Shown: piece after piece, positions 7,301-15,967 of the stretch
How positions within the stretch are numbered: the first letter of the stretch is position 1
Layout: the number at the start of each line of letters is the position of its first letter
NCBI GenBank assembly: GCA_003542615.1
Contig: DPKG01000008.1
Coordinates: 71,707-98,125, forward strand
From: Candidatus Shapirobacteria bacterium
GTDB taxonomy: Bacteria; Patescibacteriota; Microgenomatia; UBA12405
Direction: 5' to 3'
Length of the DNA stretch: 26,419 nucleotides
Notes under the pieces: model-generated
What the model saw: the letters and a program-made list of their open reading frames with translations, nothing else
The model's database searches: none
What the model was told of the DNA's origin: nothing
Position numbers and translations under genes: made by a program

Positions 7301-9025
7301 ATGTTTAGATCCTTCTTGAAACGGCATTTTTGGCTTATTTTGACCATAATTCTTACCATTCCTGCTTTTATCTGGTTTTTAAAACCCGGCCAATACTACA
7401 ATATGCACGATGATATGCAGGTTATTCGTCAACTTCAACTTGAGAAATGCCTTATTGACGGCCAAATACCATGTCGCTGGTCTCCGGATTTGGGTTTTGG
7501 TTATGGCTATCCCTTATTCAATTTTTACCCTCCCTTACCATATATTGTCGGACAAGTTTTTCGAACCCTTGGGTTTTCCTTTATTGCTACCGTCAAACTC
7601 GCTGCCATTGCCCAAATTTTATTTTCATCTCTTGCTATGTATTTGTTGGCATCGTCAATTTTTGGACCCCTAGGGGGTTCTCTTGCCGCCTTATTCCTAA
7701 CATATGCTCCATATCATGCCGTCAACATTTACGTCAGAGGTGCGATGAATGAAGCCTGGGCTTCAGTTTTTTTCCCACTAATTTTTTATTTTTCAATGTC
7801 ATTGATTCAAAACGACAAAAAAATATTTGGAATTTTAGGTCTGGGCTTATCTTTTACCGGCCTATTACTTTCTCACAATCCCATGGCCCTGACCTTTCTT
7901 CCTTTTCTTTCTGTCTGGATACTATATTGGCTTCTAACTAATCCAAAAAATAAAATCAAAAAATCAGTCAAATCACTTCTTATTTCCGGACTCTTAGTTA
8001 TAGGATTATCCTCTTTTTATACTCTTCCGGTTTTATTTGAAACAAAATACGTCCAAATTAACAATATGTTTGAAAATTATTACCATTATTCGGTACATTT
8101 TGTTTCATATTTTCAGTTATTTTTTAGTAATTTTTGGGGAGACGGTTCTTCAGTTTGGGGTACCGAAGACAAAATGTCTTTTATGATAGGTTATTTACAT
8201 TGGATCATTCCGGTCTTAACTAGCATTTACTTCGCCTACCATTTTATTAAAAAAAGAAAATTAACAAAATTACAGTATCTTACCCTGATTTTAATACTTC
8301 TAGGTTTCTTTAGTGCTTTTATGACCCATCAAAAATCGCTTTTATTATGGACTATCATATCACCGATTCAAAAAGTACAATTCCCCTGGAGATTTCTAAA
8401 TCACACCGTCTTTCTACTATCATTATCAGTTGCTTATTTGGCCGTATTTATCAAAAAAATGCCATTTGTAAAAAGGCATATATTTTACTTTTTTACAATT
8501 ATAATTCTTTTTTTATTAAACCTAAATTATTTTCATCCCTTAGTTCAGGGTCCGATTACTGATGAGCAAAAATTTTCAGGACAAGCCTGGACTAATTTAG
8601 TAACTTCAGGAATTACAGATTATCTTCCCAAAACCTCTCCAAAAGCTCCGCAGACTGCTGCCAACTTTGTGGTTGATGAAATCAGCCCTGTCAATTCAGC
8701 TCAAGTCTCAGGTCTCAAAAAGGGAACCGATTGGCTATTTTTTAATGCCAATGTTATCGATAAATCTACTATTACAATTGCACAAATTTATTATCCCGGC
8801 TTCCAAATAACTGACAACAATAAAACTATAAAATTCAAAACTGACCCAATATATGGCCGTATGCAAATTGAATTATCTCCCGGCTATCACCAGATATATG
8901 TCAAACTTCAAAATACTCCTATCCGTCTAATTTCAAACTATATTTCATTTCTTACTTGGTTGTCCTTGCTTATTTTTCTGACATATCAACTCTATGGAAA
9001 AATCCATCAACGTCGAAGAGATTAA
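7301..9025 (+). CDS. Large membrane protein of the PF10131 (PTPS-related)/YfhO-like group, probable GT-C transferase
   Basis: A 574-residue protein with about twelve hydrophobic helices. The first extracytoplasmic loop reads NMHDDMQ (34-40), then KCLIDGQIPCRW and GFGYGYPLFNFYPPL. The R-W ... GYG-P-L-F-x-F-Y-x-P-L pattern is that of the 6-pyruvoyl-tetrahydropterin-synthase-related membrane family; despite the family name, no PTPS enzyme domain is visible. Further shared motifs are YAPYHAVNIYVRGAMNE and a GLLLSHNP loop. The C-terminal about 120 residues form an extracytoplasmic beta-like domain with YYPGF and a GYHQIYV element, as in YfhO-type glycosyltransferases, followed by a last helix and a basic tail. 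A second copy of this family begins at 25752. The probable role is sugar transfer from a polyprenyl-phosphate donor to a surface polymer, by analogy with YfhO. The 3' end overlaps the flippase gene by 32 bases. Confidence 0.75.
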   Translation: MFRSFLKRHFWLILTIILTIPAFIWFLKPGQYYNMHDDMQVIRQLQLEKCLIDGQIPCRWSPDLGFGYGYPLFNFYPPLPYIVGQVFRTLGFSFIATVKLAAIAQILFSSLAMYLLASSIFGPLGGSLAALFLTYAPYHAVNIYVRGAMNEAWASVFFPLIFYFSMSLIQNDKKIFGILGLGLSFTGLLLSHNPMALTFLPFLSVWILYWLLTNPKNKIKKSVKSLLISGLLVIGLSSFYTLPVLFETKYVQINNMFENYYHYSVHFVSYFQLFFSNFWGDGSSVWGTEDKMSFMIGYLHWIIPVLTSIYFAYHFIKKRKLTKLQYLTLILILLGFFSAFMTHQKSLLLWTIISPIQKVQFPWRFLNHTVFLLSLSVAYLAVFIKKMPFVKRHIFYFFTIIILFLLNLNYFHPLVQGPITDEQKFSGQAWTNLVTSGITDYLPKTSPKAPQTAANFVVDEISPVNSAQVSGLKKGTDWLFFNANVIDKSTITIAQIYYPGFQITDNNKTIKFKTDPIYGRMQIELSPGYHQIYVKLQNTPIRLISNYISFLTWLSLLIFLTYQLYGKIHQRRRD

Positions 9026-10448
9026 AAAAACAACTGCTACCAATATTTTATTTTTATCTTTAAGAAATTTTGGTATCCAGGGAATTTCCACCATTGGTTT
9101 TTTTCTTCTGACCATTCTATTGGGTACCGCTGATGTTGGTTTATTTGCTATTGTTGCTGAATCAGTCAGTATTCTTGGTTATTTTTCTGATGTTGGTCTT
9201 GCATCTGCCCTTATTCAACAAAAAACCGAAATACTAAAAGCAGAACTTCAGACCACCTTTTTAATTCAACAGTCTCTTGTCATCATTACCTTACTTCTGG
9301 TATTTATTTTTTATCCTCAAATTGCTCTAAATAGGGGATTTGGCACCCCCGAAACCTGGATTTTAATCTCTCTTTGTTTTTCATTTTTTGCTGCTTCACT
9401 TAAAACTATTCCTTCGGTATTACTCGAACGCAAACTTAATTTTAAATTAATTTCCACCATAGACATTATTGAAAATATTTCTTTTTATTTTTTCGCTGTT
9501 TTATTCGCCTATTTGGGTTACGGAGTCTATTCATACGCAATCGCCACCTTTATTCGCAGTCTTTTTGGATTAGTTACAATGTATATTTTCAGCCCCTGGC
9601 CAATCGGGTTTTCATTTTCACTTGATGCTGCCAAAAGATTATTTCGATTCGGGATTCCTTTTCAATTAAATTCTTTCATTGCTATGGCCAAAGATCGTTT
9701 ATCAAATCTTTTTGTTGCCGGAATTATAGGTACTCATAGTTTTGGAATTTTATCCTGGGCCCAAAAAGGTCCCCGTATTCCTCTGAGTCTCATGGACGCT
9801 ATTATGAGAGTTACCTTCCCGACCTTTTCCAGACTTCAGGATCATCGTGAATTACTTCAAAAATCTCTTGAAAGAACACTTTATTTTATCGCTTTTTTTG
9901 TATTCCCTTCACTGGCAGGGATTTCCCTAATTGCTCCCGATATCATCAATCTTATTCCTAAATATACCAAGTGGCTTCCGGCAATCTATCCATTATATTT
10001 TTTTGCCGCCAGTGCCGCAATCGCTGCCATTACCACCCCGATTACCAATGCTTTCAATGCCGTAGGTAAAATAACCACCACCACCAAACTAATGATCATG
10101 TGGACTGTCTTAACTTGGATTTTTTACCCGATTTTAAGTATAAAACTTGGCTATATTGGCACTGCCTACGCGGCTTTAATTGTTGGATCTAGTTCTTTTA
10201 TTGTCTGGTGGCTGGCTCAAAGAAATTTTCAAGTTAATGTTTTTAGTACTATTTTTCATCCTCTGGTTTCTTCAATTCTTATGATATTTTTATTGATCTT
10301 TGTTAACATTTTCAATTTATCACCGCTTCAAAACTTATCAACCAAAATTCTCGTCGGCATCTCTTTTTATTTTGTCTATCATTATCTTTTCACCAAATCT
10401 CAACTCTCCTGGTTTTTACTCCAACTCAAAAAAATTAAAAATGTCTAA
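8994..10448 (+). CDS. Wzx-type oligosaccharide flippase (MOP superfamily)
   Basis: A 484-residue protein with about 12-14 hydrophobic helices spread evenly over its length, no large soluble domain, and the usual length for Wzx. The N-terminus (NILFLSLRNFGIQGIS then GFFLLTILLGTADVGLFAIV) matches the opening of polysaccharide_synt_3 (PF13440)-like flippases. YFSDVGLASALIQ, VLLERKLNFKL and RFGIPFQLNSFIAMAKDRLSNLFVAG are also characteristic segments, the last being the start of the second half-repeat. MOP flippases move lipid-linked oligosaccharides from the inner to the outer leaflet. It sits between membrane transferases upstream and the cytosolic glycosyltransferases starting at 12145, so it most likely exports their lipid-linked product. 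It overlaps both neighbours (32 and 8 bases), indicating co-transcription. No Wzy polymerase could be assigned with confidence. Confidence 0.88.
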   Translation: MEKSINVEEIKKTTATNILFLSLRNFGIQGISTIGFFLLTILLGTADVGLFAIVAESVSILGYFSDVGLASALIQQKTEILKAELQTTFLIQQSLVIITLLLVFIFYPQIALNRGFGTPETWILISLCFSFFAASLKTIPSVLLERKLNFKLISTIDIIENISFYFFAVLFAYLGYGVYSYAIATFIRSLFGLVTMYIFSPWPIGFSFSLDAAKRLFRFGIPFQLNSFIAMAKDRLSNLFVAGIIGTHSFGILSWAQKGPRIPLSLMDAIMRVTFPTFSRLQDHRELLQKSLERTLYFIAFFVFPSLAGISLIAPDIINLIPKYTKWLPAIYPLYFFAASAAIAAITTPITNAFNAVGKITTTTKLMIMWTVLTWIFYPILSIKLGYIGTAYAALIVGSSSFIVWWLAQRNFQVNVFSTIFHPLVSSILMIFLLIFVNIFNLSPLQNLSTKILVGISFYFVYHYLFTKSQLSWFLLQLKKIKNV

Positions 10449-12129
10449 GCATAAACTTCTTCTAATTTTCACTCTCCTTATTGGAACTTTTTTTACCTCA
10501 TTTACCATGTTAAAAAGTGGTCTGATTTATGACTTTGGACTAGGTTTTTGGGGACCAAATGGTCACGACGCTATTTGGCATCTCGGATTAATCACCCAAA
10601 TCCTTGAATCATTTCCACCTCTTCATCCGGTGTTTTCCGGAGCCCTTTTATCCAATTATCATTGGGGGTGCAACCTTTTTACAGCCGTCATCAGTTACTT
10701 ACTTCCGTTTTCTCTGCTAGATATCTATTTTAGAATCCTACCGATTACATTTGCACTATTTCTCGGAATCTTTACATATATTTTAGGCTTTAAACTATCA
10801 AAAAATCGTTCCACTGCACTCTTCTTTGTTTTTTTAAATTATTTTTCCGGTTCCTTTGGTTGGATAATAAGTTTAATTCGATACGGTCAAATTTCCGGTG
10901 AATCAACTTTTTGGTCAATGCAACCCATCTCAACCCAACTAAATCCTCCTTTTGCATTTTCACTAATTATCCTATTTTACGGTCTTATATATTATATAAA
11001 CTCCCAAAAACAAAAAAAATTAAAAAATTATTTTATTTTAGGATTGATATTTTCTTCACTGGCCGGTATCAAAATATATGCCGGATTATTGGTTGGTATT
11101 TCAATTTCTATGATTTTTTTAATTAAGTATTTTCAAAAACAAAAAGACAGTAAGTATTTGTTATCCACTATTTTTACCCAACTCACATTTTCCCTTTTGA
11201 TATTAATTTTCCTCCGTTCACTTAATTCCGGTTCTCTTTTAGAATTCAAACCTTTTTGGTTTACCCACTCTCTTATCGAATCCTACGATAAACTTTTTTT
11301 ACCTCAAATCGCTTCTCTAAGAGCTAATTTAGCCCAAAATCCTTTTAGTTATAAACTCCCAGTATTAATTGGTATCGAATTATCTTTATTTTTACTATTT
11401 ATTCTAGGCAACCTTGGTCTCCGTGTTTTATCAATTTTTTCCATTAAAAAAATTAAATCTCAAAATAATATTGAAATTCATCAATTTATTTTAATTATCA
11501 TCCTATTGGGCATAATTATTCCTACCTTTTTTGTTCAAAAGGGCACCGCCTGGAACACCATCCAATTTTTTTATTATTCCTTATTTTTAATTAATTATTA
11601 TTTTGCAGTTTATCTTAGTTCTCAAAAAACTATAATTGCCCTGTTTCTTTTATTATTGACTCTTCCAACCTCGTATTCCACTCTTAAAGATTATTTTGGT
11701 TACCCTCCTCCCAGTGCTATCTACAATTCGGAATTAAGTGCTTTAAAATTTTTAAAATCTCAACCTTCTGGAAATGTCTTAACCTATCCCTACAACAAAT
11801 ACGAAAAAGATAAATTTAAAAAAACACCTCTTCCCATTTATGCTTATGAAACAACTTCCTACGTTGCTGCCTTTAGCTCCAAACCGGTATATCTGGAAGA
11901 TGAAATGAATTTAAATATTACCGGACTGGATTGGCAAACCCGTCGTATCAACTCCGAAAAATTTTTCAGTTCTACAGACCAAAATTTCAGCAGGGGATTC
12001 TTAATTAATAATAATATTTTATATATTTATCTACTCACTGACCAAAACTTACCTCTTTCAACCTCTCAGCTTCAAATTGATTTGATCTACGATCAGGATG
12101 GAGTTCTAATTTATAAGGTTCAAAGGTGA
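10441..12129 (+). CDS. Uncharacterised GT-C-like multi-spanning membrane protein
   Basis: 562 residues from ATG 10441; a longer frame back to 10300 lies wholly inside the flippase gene and is rejected. About eleven hydrophobic helices are followed by a soluble C-terminal domain of about 150 residues. After helix 1, the first extracytoplasmic loop carries GHDAIWHLGLI (41-51) and, about 30 residues on, LLSNYHWGCNLF. An Asp/His-bearing loop here is where GT-C enzymes place the catalytic acid, so a transferase role is plausible, but no named family is assigned with confidence. Other traits are a WSMQPISTQLNPPFAF loop and, in the tail, KPVYLEDEMNLN followed by WQTRRINSEKFF. It could alternatively be a Wzy-like polymerase given its position right after the flippase. 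There is no SD; translation is probably coupled to the flippase through the 8-base overlap. Confidence 0.6.
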   Translation: MSKHKLLLIFTLLIGTFFTSFTMLKSGLIYDFGLGFWGPNGHDAIWHLGLITQILESFPPLHPVFSGALLSNYHWGCNLFTAVISYLLPFSLLDIYFRILPITFALFLGIFTYILGFKLSKNRSTALFFVFLNYFSGSFGWIISLIRYGQISGESTFWSMQPISTQLNPPFAFSLIILFYGLIYYINSQKQKKLKNYFILGLIFSSLAGIKIYAGLLVGISISMIFLIKYFQKQKDSKYLLSTIFTQLTFSLLILIFLRSLNSGSLLEFKPFWFTHSLIESYDKLFLPQIASLRANLAQNPFSYKLPVLIGIELSLFLLFILGNLGLRVLSIFSIKKIKSQNNIEIHQFILIIILLGIIIPTFFVQKGTAWNTIQFFYYSLFLINYYFAVYLSSQKTIIALFLLLLTLPTSYSTLKDYFGYPPPSAIYNSELSALKFLKSQPSGNVLTYPYNKYEKDKFKKTPLPIYAYETTSYVAAFSSKPVYLEDEMNLNITGLDWQTRRINSEKFFSSTDQNFSRGFLINNNILYIYLLTDQNLPLSTSQLQIDLIYDQDGVLIYKVQR

Positions 12130-12144
12130 TAAACTATAGCTACT

Positions 12145-13080
12145 ATGAAATCAAAAAATTCCATATCGGCCGTAATTAACGTCCGAAATGAAGCGGATAA
12201 TTTAATTAAATGCCTTCGCTCGCTTCGAGGTTTTGCCGACGAAATCATTGTTGTCGATATGCATTCACTTGATAACAGTGCCCAAATAGCTAAAGACGCC
12301 GGAGCCAAAGTTTTTCAATATCGTTGGATGAAAGTAGTCGAGCCCGCCAGAAATTATGCCCTTTCCAAAGCCACCGGAAAATGGATTATTCTCTTAGACC
12401 CCGACGAATATCTGACAAAAAATCTCAAACTGGAGTTAAAAAAAATAACTGAAAGATCAGATGTCGATTATGTCAAAATCCCTAGAAAAAATATTATTTT
12501 TGGTAAATGGATCAAACATTCCAACTCCTGGCCTGATTACCTAATTAGATTTTTTAAAAAAGGTTATGTTACCTGGAAAAAAGAAATCCATAGCCAACCG
12601 GAAGTTAAAGGTAATGGTATCACTATTCTCGATTCCGAAGCTCTCGCCATCCGCCACAACAACTACACTTCAATAACTCAGTTCGTTACCAGAGCCCTCC
12701 GTTACAGTGGCATTCAGGCCGATGAATTAAAAGCCTTAGATTATCGCCCCAAAACCAGTGATTTTATCCTCAAACCAATCCAGGAATTTAATAGCCGCTT
12801 TTTTTACTCTGAAGGATACAAAGACGGTATTCATGGTCTTATTTTTTGTATCCTCCAGGCTTTTTCCATCGCTCTTGTTTACATCCGTCTTTGGGAAAAA
12901 CAAGGTTCCAAAGATAAGTCTCTTTCCAGAGAATCGTTTGTCTCAGCCAGTCTGGAGACATCTTTTGAGTATAGTTATTGGTTTACTAAATATTTTTCCC
13001 AGGAATATTCATCCAACATTCTTAAAGTATCTCTCATCAAACTAAGACATTTTTTCAATCGATTTACAAAAAACTTTTAA
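12145..13080 (+). CDS. GT2 glycosyltransferase, WaaE/KdtX-like
   Basis: 311 residues. Motifs: ISAVINVRNEADNLIKCLRS (7-26), DMHSLDNS (38-45) in the nucleotide-binding position, EPARNYAL (66-73), and the metal-site LLDPDEYL (83-90). The order and spacing match the WaaE/KdtX branch of GT2 (in enterobacteria, a lipopolysaccharide core beta-glucosyltransferase), but no LPS pathway is evident here, so only the fold relationship is meaningful. The C-terminal half has a weakly hydrophobic segment (IHGLIFCILQAFSIALVYIRLW) that may bring the enzyme to the membrane. The start is ATG 12145 after a 15-base gap; TATAGC (12135-12140) just before it could be a -10 box, and GGTGA near 12126 is too far away to act as an SD. 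It heads a run of six glycosyltransferase genes. Confidence 0.82.
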   Translation: MKSKNSISAVINVRNEADNLIKCLRSLRGFADEIIVVDMHSLDNSAQIAKDAGAKVFQYRWMKVVEPARNYALSKATGKWIILLDPDEYLTKNLKLELKKITERSDVDYVKIPRKNIIFGKWIKHSNSWPDYLIRFFKKGYVTWKKEIHSQPEVKGNGITILDSEALAIRHNNYTSITQFVTRALRYSGIQADELKALDYRPKTSDFILKPIQEFNSRFFYSEGYKDGIHGLIFCILQAFSIALVYIRLWEKQGSKDKSLSRESFVSASLETSFEYSYWFTKYFSQEYSSNILKVSLIKLRHFFNRFTKNF

Positions 13081-13081
13081 A

Positions 13082-14011
13082 ATGAAGCGAATTGCTGTCA
13101 TTATTCTAAATTGGAATCAAGCAAAAATTACCCAAGACGCCGTCTCTTCACTTCAACAAATCACCACTGCCAATAAATTTACCTTTCACATCTTTTTAGT
13201 CGACAATCACTCATCCGATAATTCCTTCTCGATTTTTCAAAAAAAATATTCATCAATCCAAAACATAACTCTTCTCCAAACACCAAAAAATTTAGGTTTT
13301 GCCGGAGGCAATAATTACGGCATAAAATCTGCTCTCAATCAAAATTTTGACTATATCCTATTGATAAACAACGACACACTTGTAAAAAAAGACTTTTTAG
13401 TTGAATTATTCCATCCATTTTTCAAAAACAAAAAAATCGGCATATCTGCGCCAAAAATATATTTTGCCCCTGGCCATGAATATCATCAAAATAGGTATTC
13501 TAAATCTCAAATTGGCAAAGTTCTATGGTCGGCCGGTGGTTACATCGATTGGAATAACGTATATGGCAACAGTTATGGTTTGGATGAAGTTGACCTTGGC
13601 CAATACGACAGACCCCGTTCGGATTTGGAATTTACCTCTGGTTGTTGTTGGCTAATGCCCAAATCCGTAATAAAAAAAGTTGGTTTATTATCTGAAAAAT
13701 ATTTCCTTTATTACGAAGATGATGATTATTGTCAAAAAGTACTTCAGGCTGGTTATTTAATTCACTATCAACCCACTTCACACATTTGGCACCTAAATTC
13801 TGGATCATCAAAAGCCGGTGGCGGAAACCTCCATGATTATTTTCTCACCCGAAACCGTTTAATTTTCGGCTTTAGTTATGCTCCTTTTAAAACAAAATTT
13901 GCCTTATTTCGTGATTCTCTTCGCACTTTATTTTTGACTGGTACCAAATGGCAAAAAAGGGGAGTGGTAGATTTTTATTTAAATATTAGAAACAAAGGCA
14001 GTTGGCGATGA
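13082..14011 (+). CDS. GT2 glycosyltransferase, rhamnosyltransferase-like
   Basis: 309 residues, separated from the previous stop by one base. Motifs: RIAVIILNWNQ (3-13), VDNHSSDNS (40-48), NLGFAGGNNYGI (70-81), and the metal-site INNDT (95-99). Downstream are a TSGCCWLM segment and YYEDDDYC (about residue 210), the site that usually supplies the catalytic base, then a histidine motif SHIWHLNSG. This is the GT2 subgroup often annotated as rhamnosyl- or N-acetylglucosaminyl-diphospholipid rhamnosyltransferase (WbbL-like); sugar specificity cannot be taken from that. It is cytosolic and likely adds a sugar to a lipid-linked oligosaccharide. It overlaps the next gene by 4 bases (ATGA). An internal insertion (about 125-165) with WSAGGYIDWNN is longer than in the shorter sister enzyme at 16843. 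Confidence 0.83.
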   Translation: MKRIAVIILNWNQAKITQDAVSSLQQITTANKFTFHIFLVDNHSSDNSFSIFQKKYSSIQNITLLQTPKNLGFAGGNNYGIKSALNQNFDYILLINNDTLVKKDFLVELFHPFFKNKKIGISAPKIYFAPGHEYHQNRYSKSQIGKVLWSAGGYIDWNNVYGNSYGLDEVDLGQYDRPRSDLEFTSGCCWLMPKSVIKKVGLLSEKYFLYYEDDDYCQKVLQAGYLIHYQPTSHIWHLNSGSSKAGGGNLHDYFLTRNRLIFGFSYAPFKTKFALFRDSLRTLFLTGTKWQKRGVVDFYLNIRNKGSWR

Positions 14012-14781
14012 AACCACTACTAACTATCGGCATAATTGCCGGAAATGAAGAAAGTATGATTAAGGATTGTCTTCTATCCTGCTCTTGGGCAGACCGGATT
14101 ATCTTAGTTGCAGCCAATTCTACTGATAATACCGTAAATATTGCAAAAAGTACCGTTCCTAAAATAAAAATTTATCATACCACCGATCAATATAATAAAA
14201 ATTTTTCCAAATGGAGAAATATTGTTTATAAAAACACCGTCACCCCCTGGCTTCTATATATAGATGCCGACGAACGCATTACTCCTCAACTCAAATCTGA
14301 AATCAAAAAAATTCTTTCATCTCCCAATCCATTTGCTTATTACGTAATCCCACGGGCTAATTATTTTTTAGGTAAACGGGTAAAATACGGCGGAACTTAC
14401 CCTGATTATGTCAAGCGGCTTTATCAAATGCAATTCTTCAAAGGTTATACCGGATATCTTCATGAAGAACCAATTGTTAATGGAGATTTTAATTACTTAA
14501 AATCGGATCTACTTCACTATACCCATCGTAATTTATCATCCATGTTTTCCAAGTCCCTTGTCTGGACAGATTCTTCAGCCCAAGTTTTATATCAATCAAA
14601 TCATCCCCCCGTTGTTTGGTGGCGTCTTATTAGAATGATGTTAACCAAAATATGGCAACGCCTTATTATCGGACAAATGTGGCGCGATGGTACAGTTGGG
14701 TGGATATCTGTAATTTTTGAAACCTTTGATACTTTTATGATTTATGCCCGTTTATGGGAGATTCAACAAAAACAAAAATAA
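14008..14781 (+). CDS. GT2 glycosyltransferase, WaaE-like, with altered nucleotide-binding motif
   Basis: 257 residues from ATG 14008, which overlaps the previous stop; TTG at 14002 is an alternative two codons up. Motifs: LLTIGIIAGNEE (4-15), the position usually reading DSxSTD is AANSTD (35-40), then KWRNIVY (68-74) and the metal-site IDADE (85-89). The acid that normally contacts the uracil base of the donor is therefore replaced by alanine, while the DxD metal site is intact. The C-terminal part, with HTHRNLSSM-like histidines (HYTHRNLSSM) and an amphipathic or hydrophobic end, is similar to the enzyme at 12145, so the two look like diverged paralogues. It may use an unusual donor or have shifted chemistry. 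It lies in the middle of the soluble glycosyltransferase run; the next gene begins 13 bases after its stop. Confidence 0.78.
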   Translation: MKPLLTIGIIAGNEESMIKDCLLSCSWADRIILVAANSTDNTVNIAKSTVPKIKIYHTTDQYNKNFSKWRNIVYKNTVTPWLLYIDADERITPQLKSEIKKILSSPNPFAYYVIPRANYFLGKRVKYGGTYPDYVKRLYQMQFFKGYTGYLHEEPIVNGDFNYLKSDLLHYTHRNLSSMFSKSLVWTDSSAQVLYQSNHPPVVWWRLIRMMLTKIWQRLIIGQMWRDGTVGWISVIFETFDTFMIYARLWEIQQKQK

Positions 14782-14794
14782 GTTAATATTAATT

Positions 14795-15967
14795 ATGAAA
14801 AAAGCCGCTATATACGACCCATACTTAGATACTCTCGGAGGAGGGGAACGTTATTGCCTTACAGTCGCAGAAATTTTATCAAAAAATGGTTATCACGTCG
14901 ATCTTCTTTGGGACAAAGATTCAGATATATTAAACAAAGCCGAAACTCGCTTTTCACTGGATTTATCCTCTGTAAAAATTACCAATGATTTTTTTAAACA
15001 ATCACCTACCAACATTGATTTATTCGAAAATGATCTTCAAACCGCCAAAAAATACTCAAAAACTATACCCTCTCCCAATCTCCTTCAAAAAATCACAAAC
15101 TTTTTAATTAAATACAAAAACACCCAAAAATACGATTTAATATTTTTTCTAAGTGACGGTAGTATTCCCTTATTATTCTCCAAAAAAAACTTTCTCCACC
15201 TTCAGGTTCCTTTTCACTATCACACCAATACCGCAAGCAAAATAAAAAACAAAATAAAGTTTCTCTTTATTTCAAAAACGATATGTAATTCCAAATTTAC
15301 TCAAAAATTTATTGAAAAATATTATGATACTTCTACCTTTTTACTCTATCCTCCCGTAGATATTGAAAAATTATCTTCGGATTCATCTAAAGAAAATATA
15401 ATTCTTTCAGTGGGTCGCTTCGATAACGTTATGAATGCCAAAAAACAAGATATCTTAATTGATGCCTTTAAAAAAATTAATCATCATTCTTCCAATAAAA
15501 ATTGGAAATTAGTTTTAGCCGGTGGCAGTCTTCAATCAATTGCCAATAATTCCTACCTAAACTATCTTAAAAACAAATCCCAGGGTTTACCAATTGACTT
15601 TATTATTAATCCTTCATTTGATGAACTGAAAATTATTTATCAAAAATCTAAAATCTATTGGCATGCTGCCGGCTATGATGTCGATCAAGACACACAACCT
15701 GAATTTACCGAACATTTTGGTATGACTGTTGTTGAAGCAATGGCTTCCGGAGCCGTTCCTATTGTTGTCAATAAAGGCGGTTTACCGGAAATTATTTCAG
15801 ATAATATTGACGGCTTTCTCTGGAACAACATTGATGAGCTCGTTTCCAAAACAAATTTATTAATTGCCTCTCCCAAATTACTTTCTGAAATGCAAATCGC
15901 ATCCCAAAAAAAATCTAAACAGTTTTCTAAAGATAATTTCCAAAATAATTTCTTAAAACTTTTATGA
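14795..15967 (+). CDS. GT4-family glycosyltransferase, ALG11/ALG2-like
   Basis: 390 residues from ATG 14795; a frame extending to 14744 begins inside the previous gene and is not preferred. This is the only GT-B fold enzyme in the window. The N-terminal Rossmann half opens KKAAIYDPYLDTLGGGERY, whose GGGER/GGAER loop is typical of GT4 enzymes such as ALG11. The C-terminal half has LSVGRFDN (phosphate/nucleotide region) and the E-x7-E donor motif in EHFGMTVVEAMASGAVPIVV (about 305-325) followed by GGLPEII. GT4 retaining enzymes transfer mannose, glucose or GlcNAc from nucleotide sugars; here the acceptor is probably a lipid-linked oligosaccharide. It overlaps the following GT2 gene by 4 bases. 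There is no SD-like sequence before the start. Confidence 0.87.
   Translation: MKKAAIYDPYLDTLGGGERYCLTVAEILSKNGYHVDLLWDKDSDILNKAETRFSLDLSSVKITNDFFKQSPTNIDLFENDLQTAKKYSKTIPSPNLLQKITNFLIKYKNTQKYDLIFFLSDGSIPLLFSKKNFLHLQVPFHYHTNTASKIKNKIKFLFISKTICNSKFTQKFIEKYYDTSTFLLYPPVDIEKLSSDSSKENIILSVGRFDNVMNAKKQDILIDAFKKINHHSSNKNWKLVLAGGSLQSIANNSYLNYLKNKSQGLPIDFIINPSFDELKIIYQKSKIYWHAAGYDVDQDTQPEFTEHFGMTVVEAMASGAVPIVVNKGGLPEIISDNIDGFLWNNIDELVSKTNLLIASPKLLSEMQIASQKKSKQFSKDNFQNNFLKLL

Noticed and set aside
7301..9025. 6-pyruvoyl-tetrahydropterin synthase enzyme activity
   Set aside because: The Pfam family name PF10131 suggests it, but no PTPS zinc histidines or T-fold are visible; the protein is a multi-spanning membrane protein.
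10300..10440. N-terminal extension of the membrane protein at 10441
   Set aside because: The extension is entirely inside the flippase reading frame; ATG 10441 matches the overlap style of the operon and starts directly before helix 1.
14744..14794. N-terminal extension of the GT4 enzyme
   Set aside because: It overlaps the end of the previous gene and precedes the usual GT4 opening; ATG 14795 starts right at the first beta strand.
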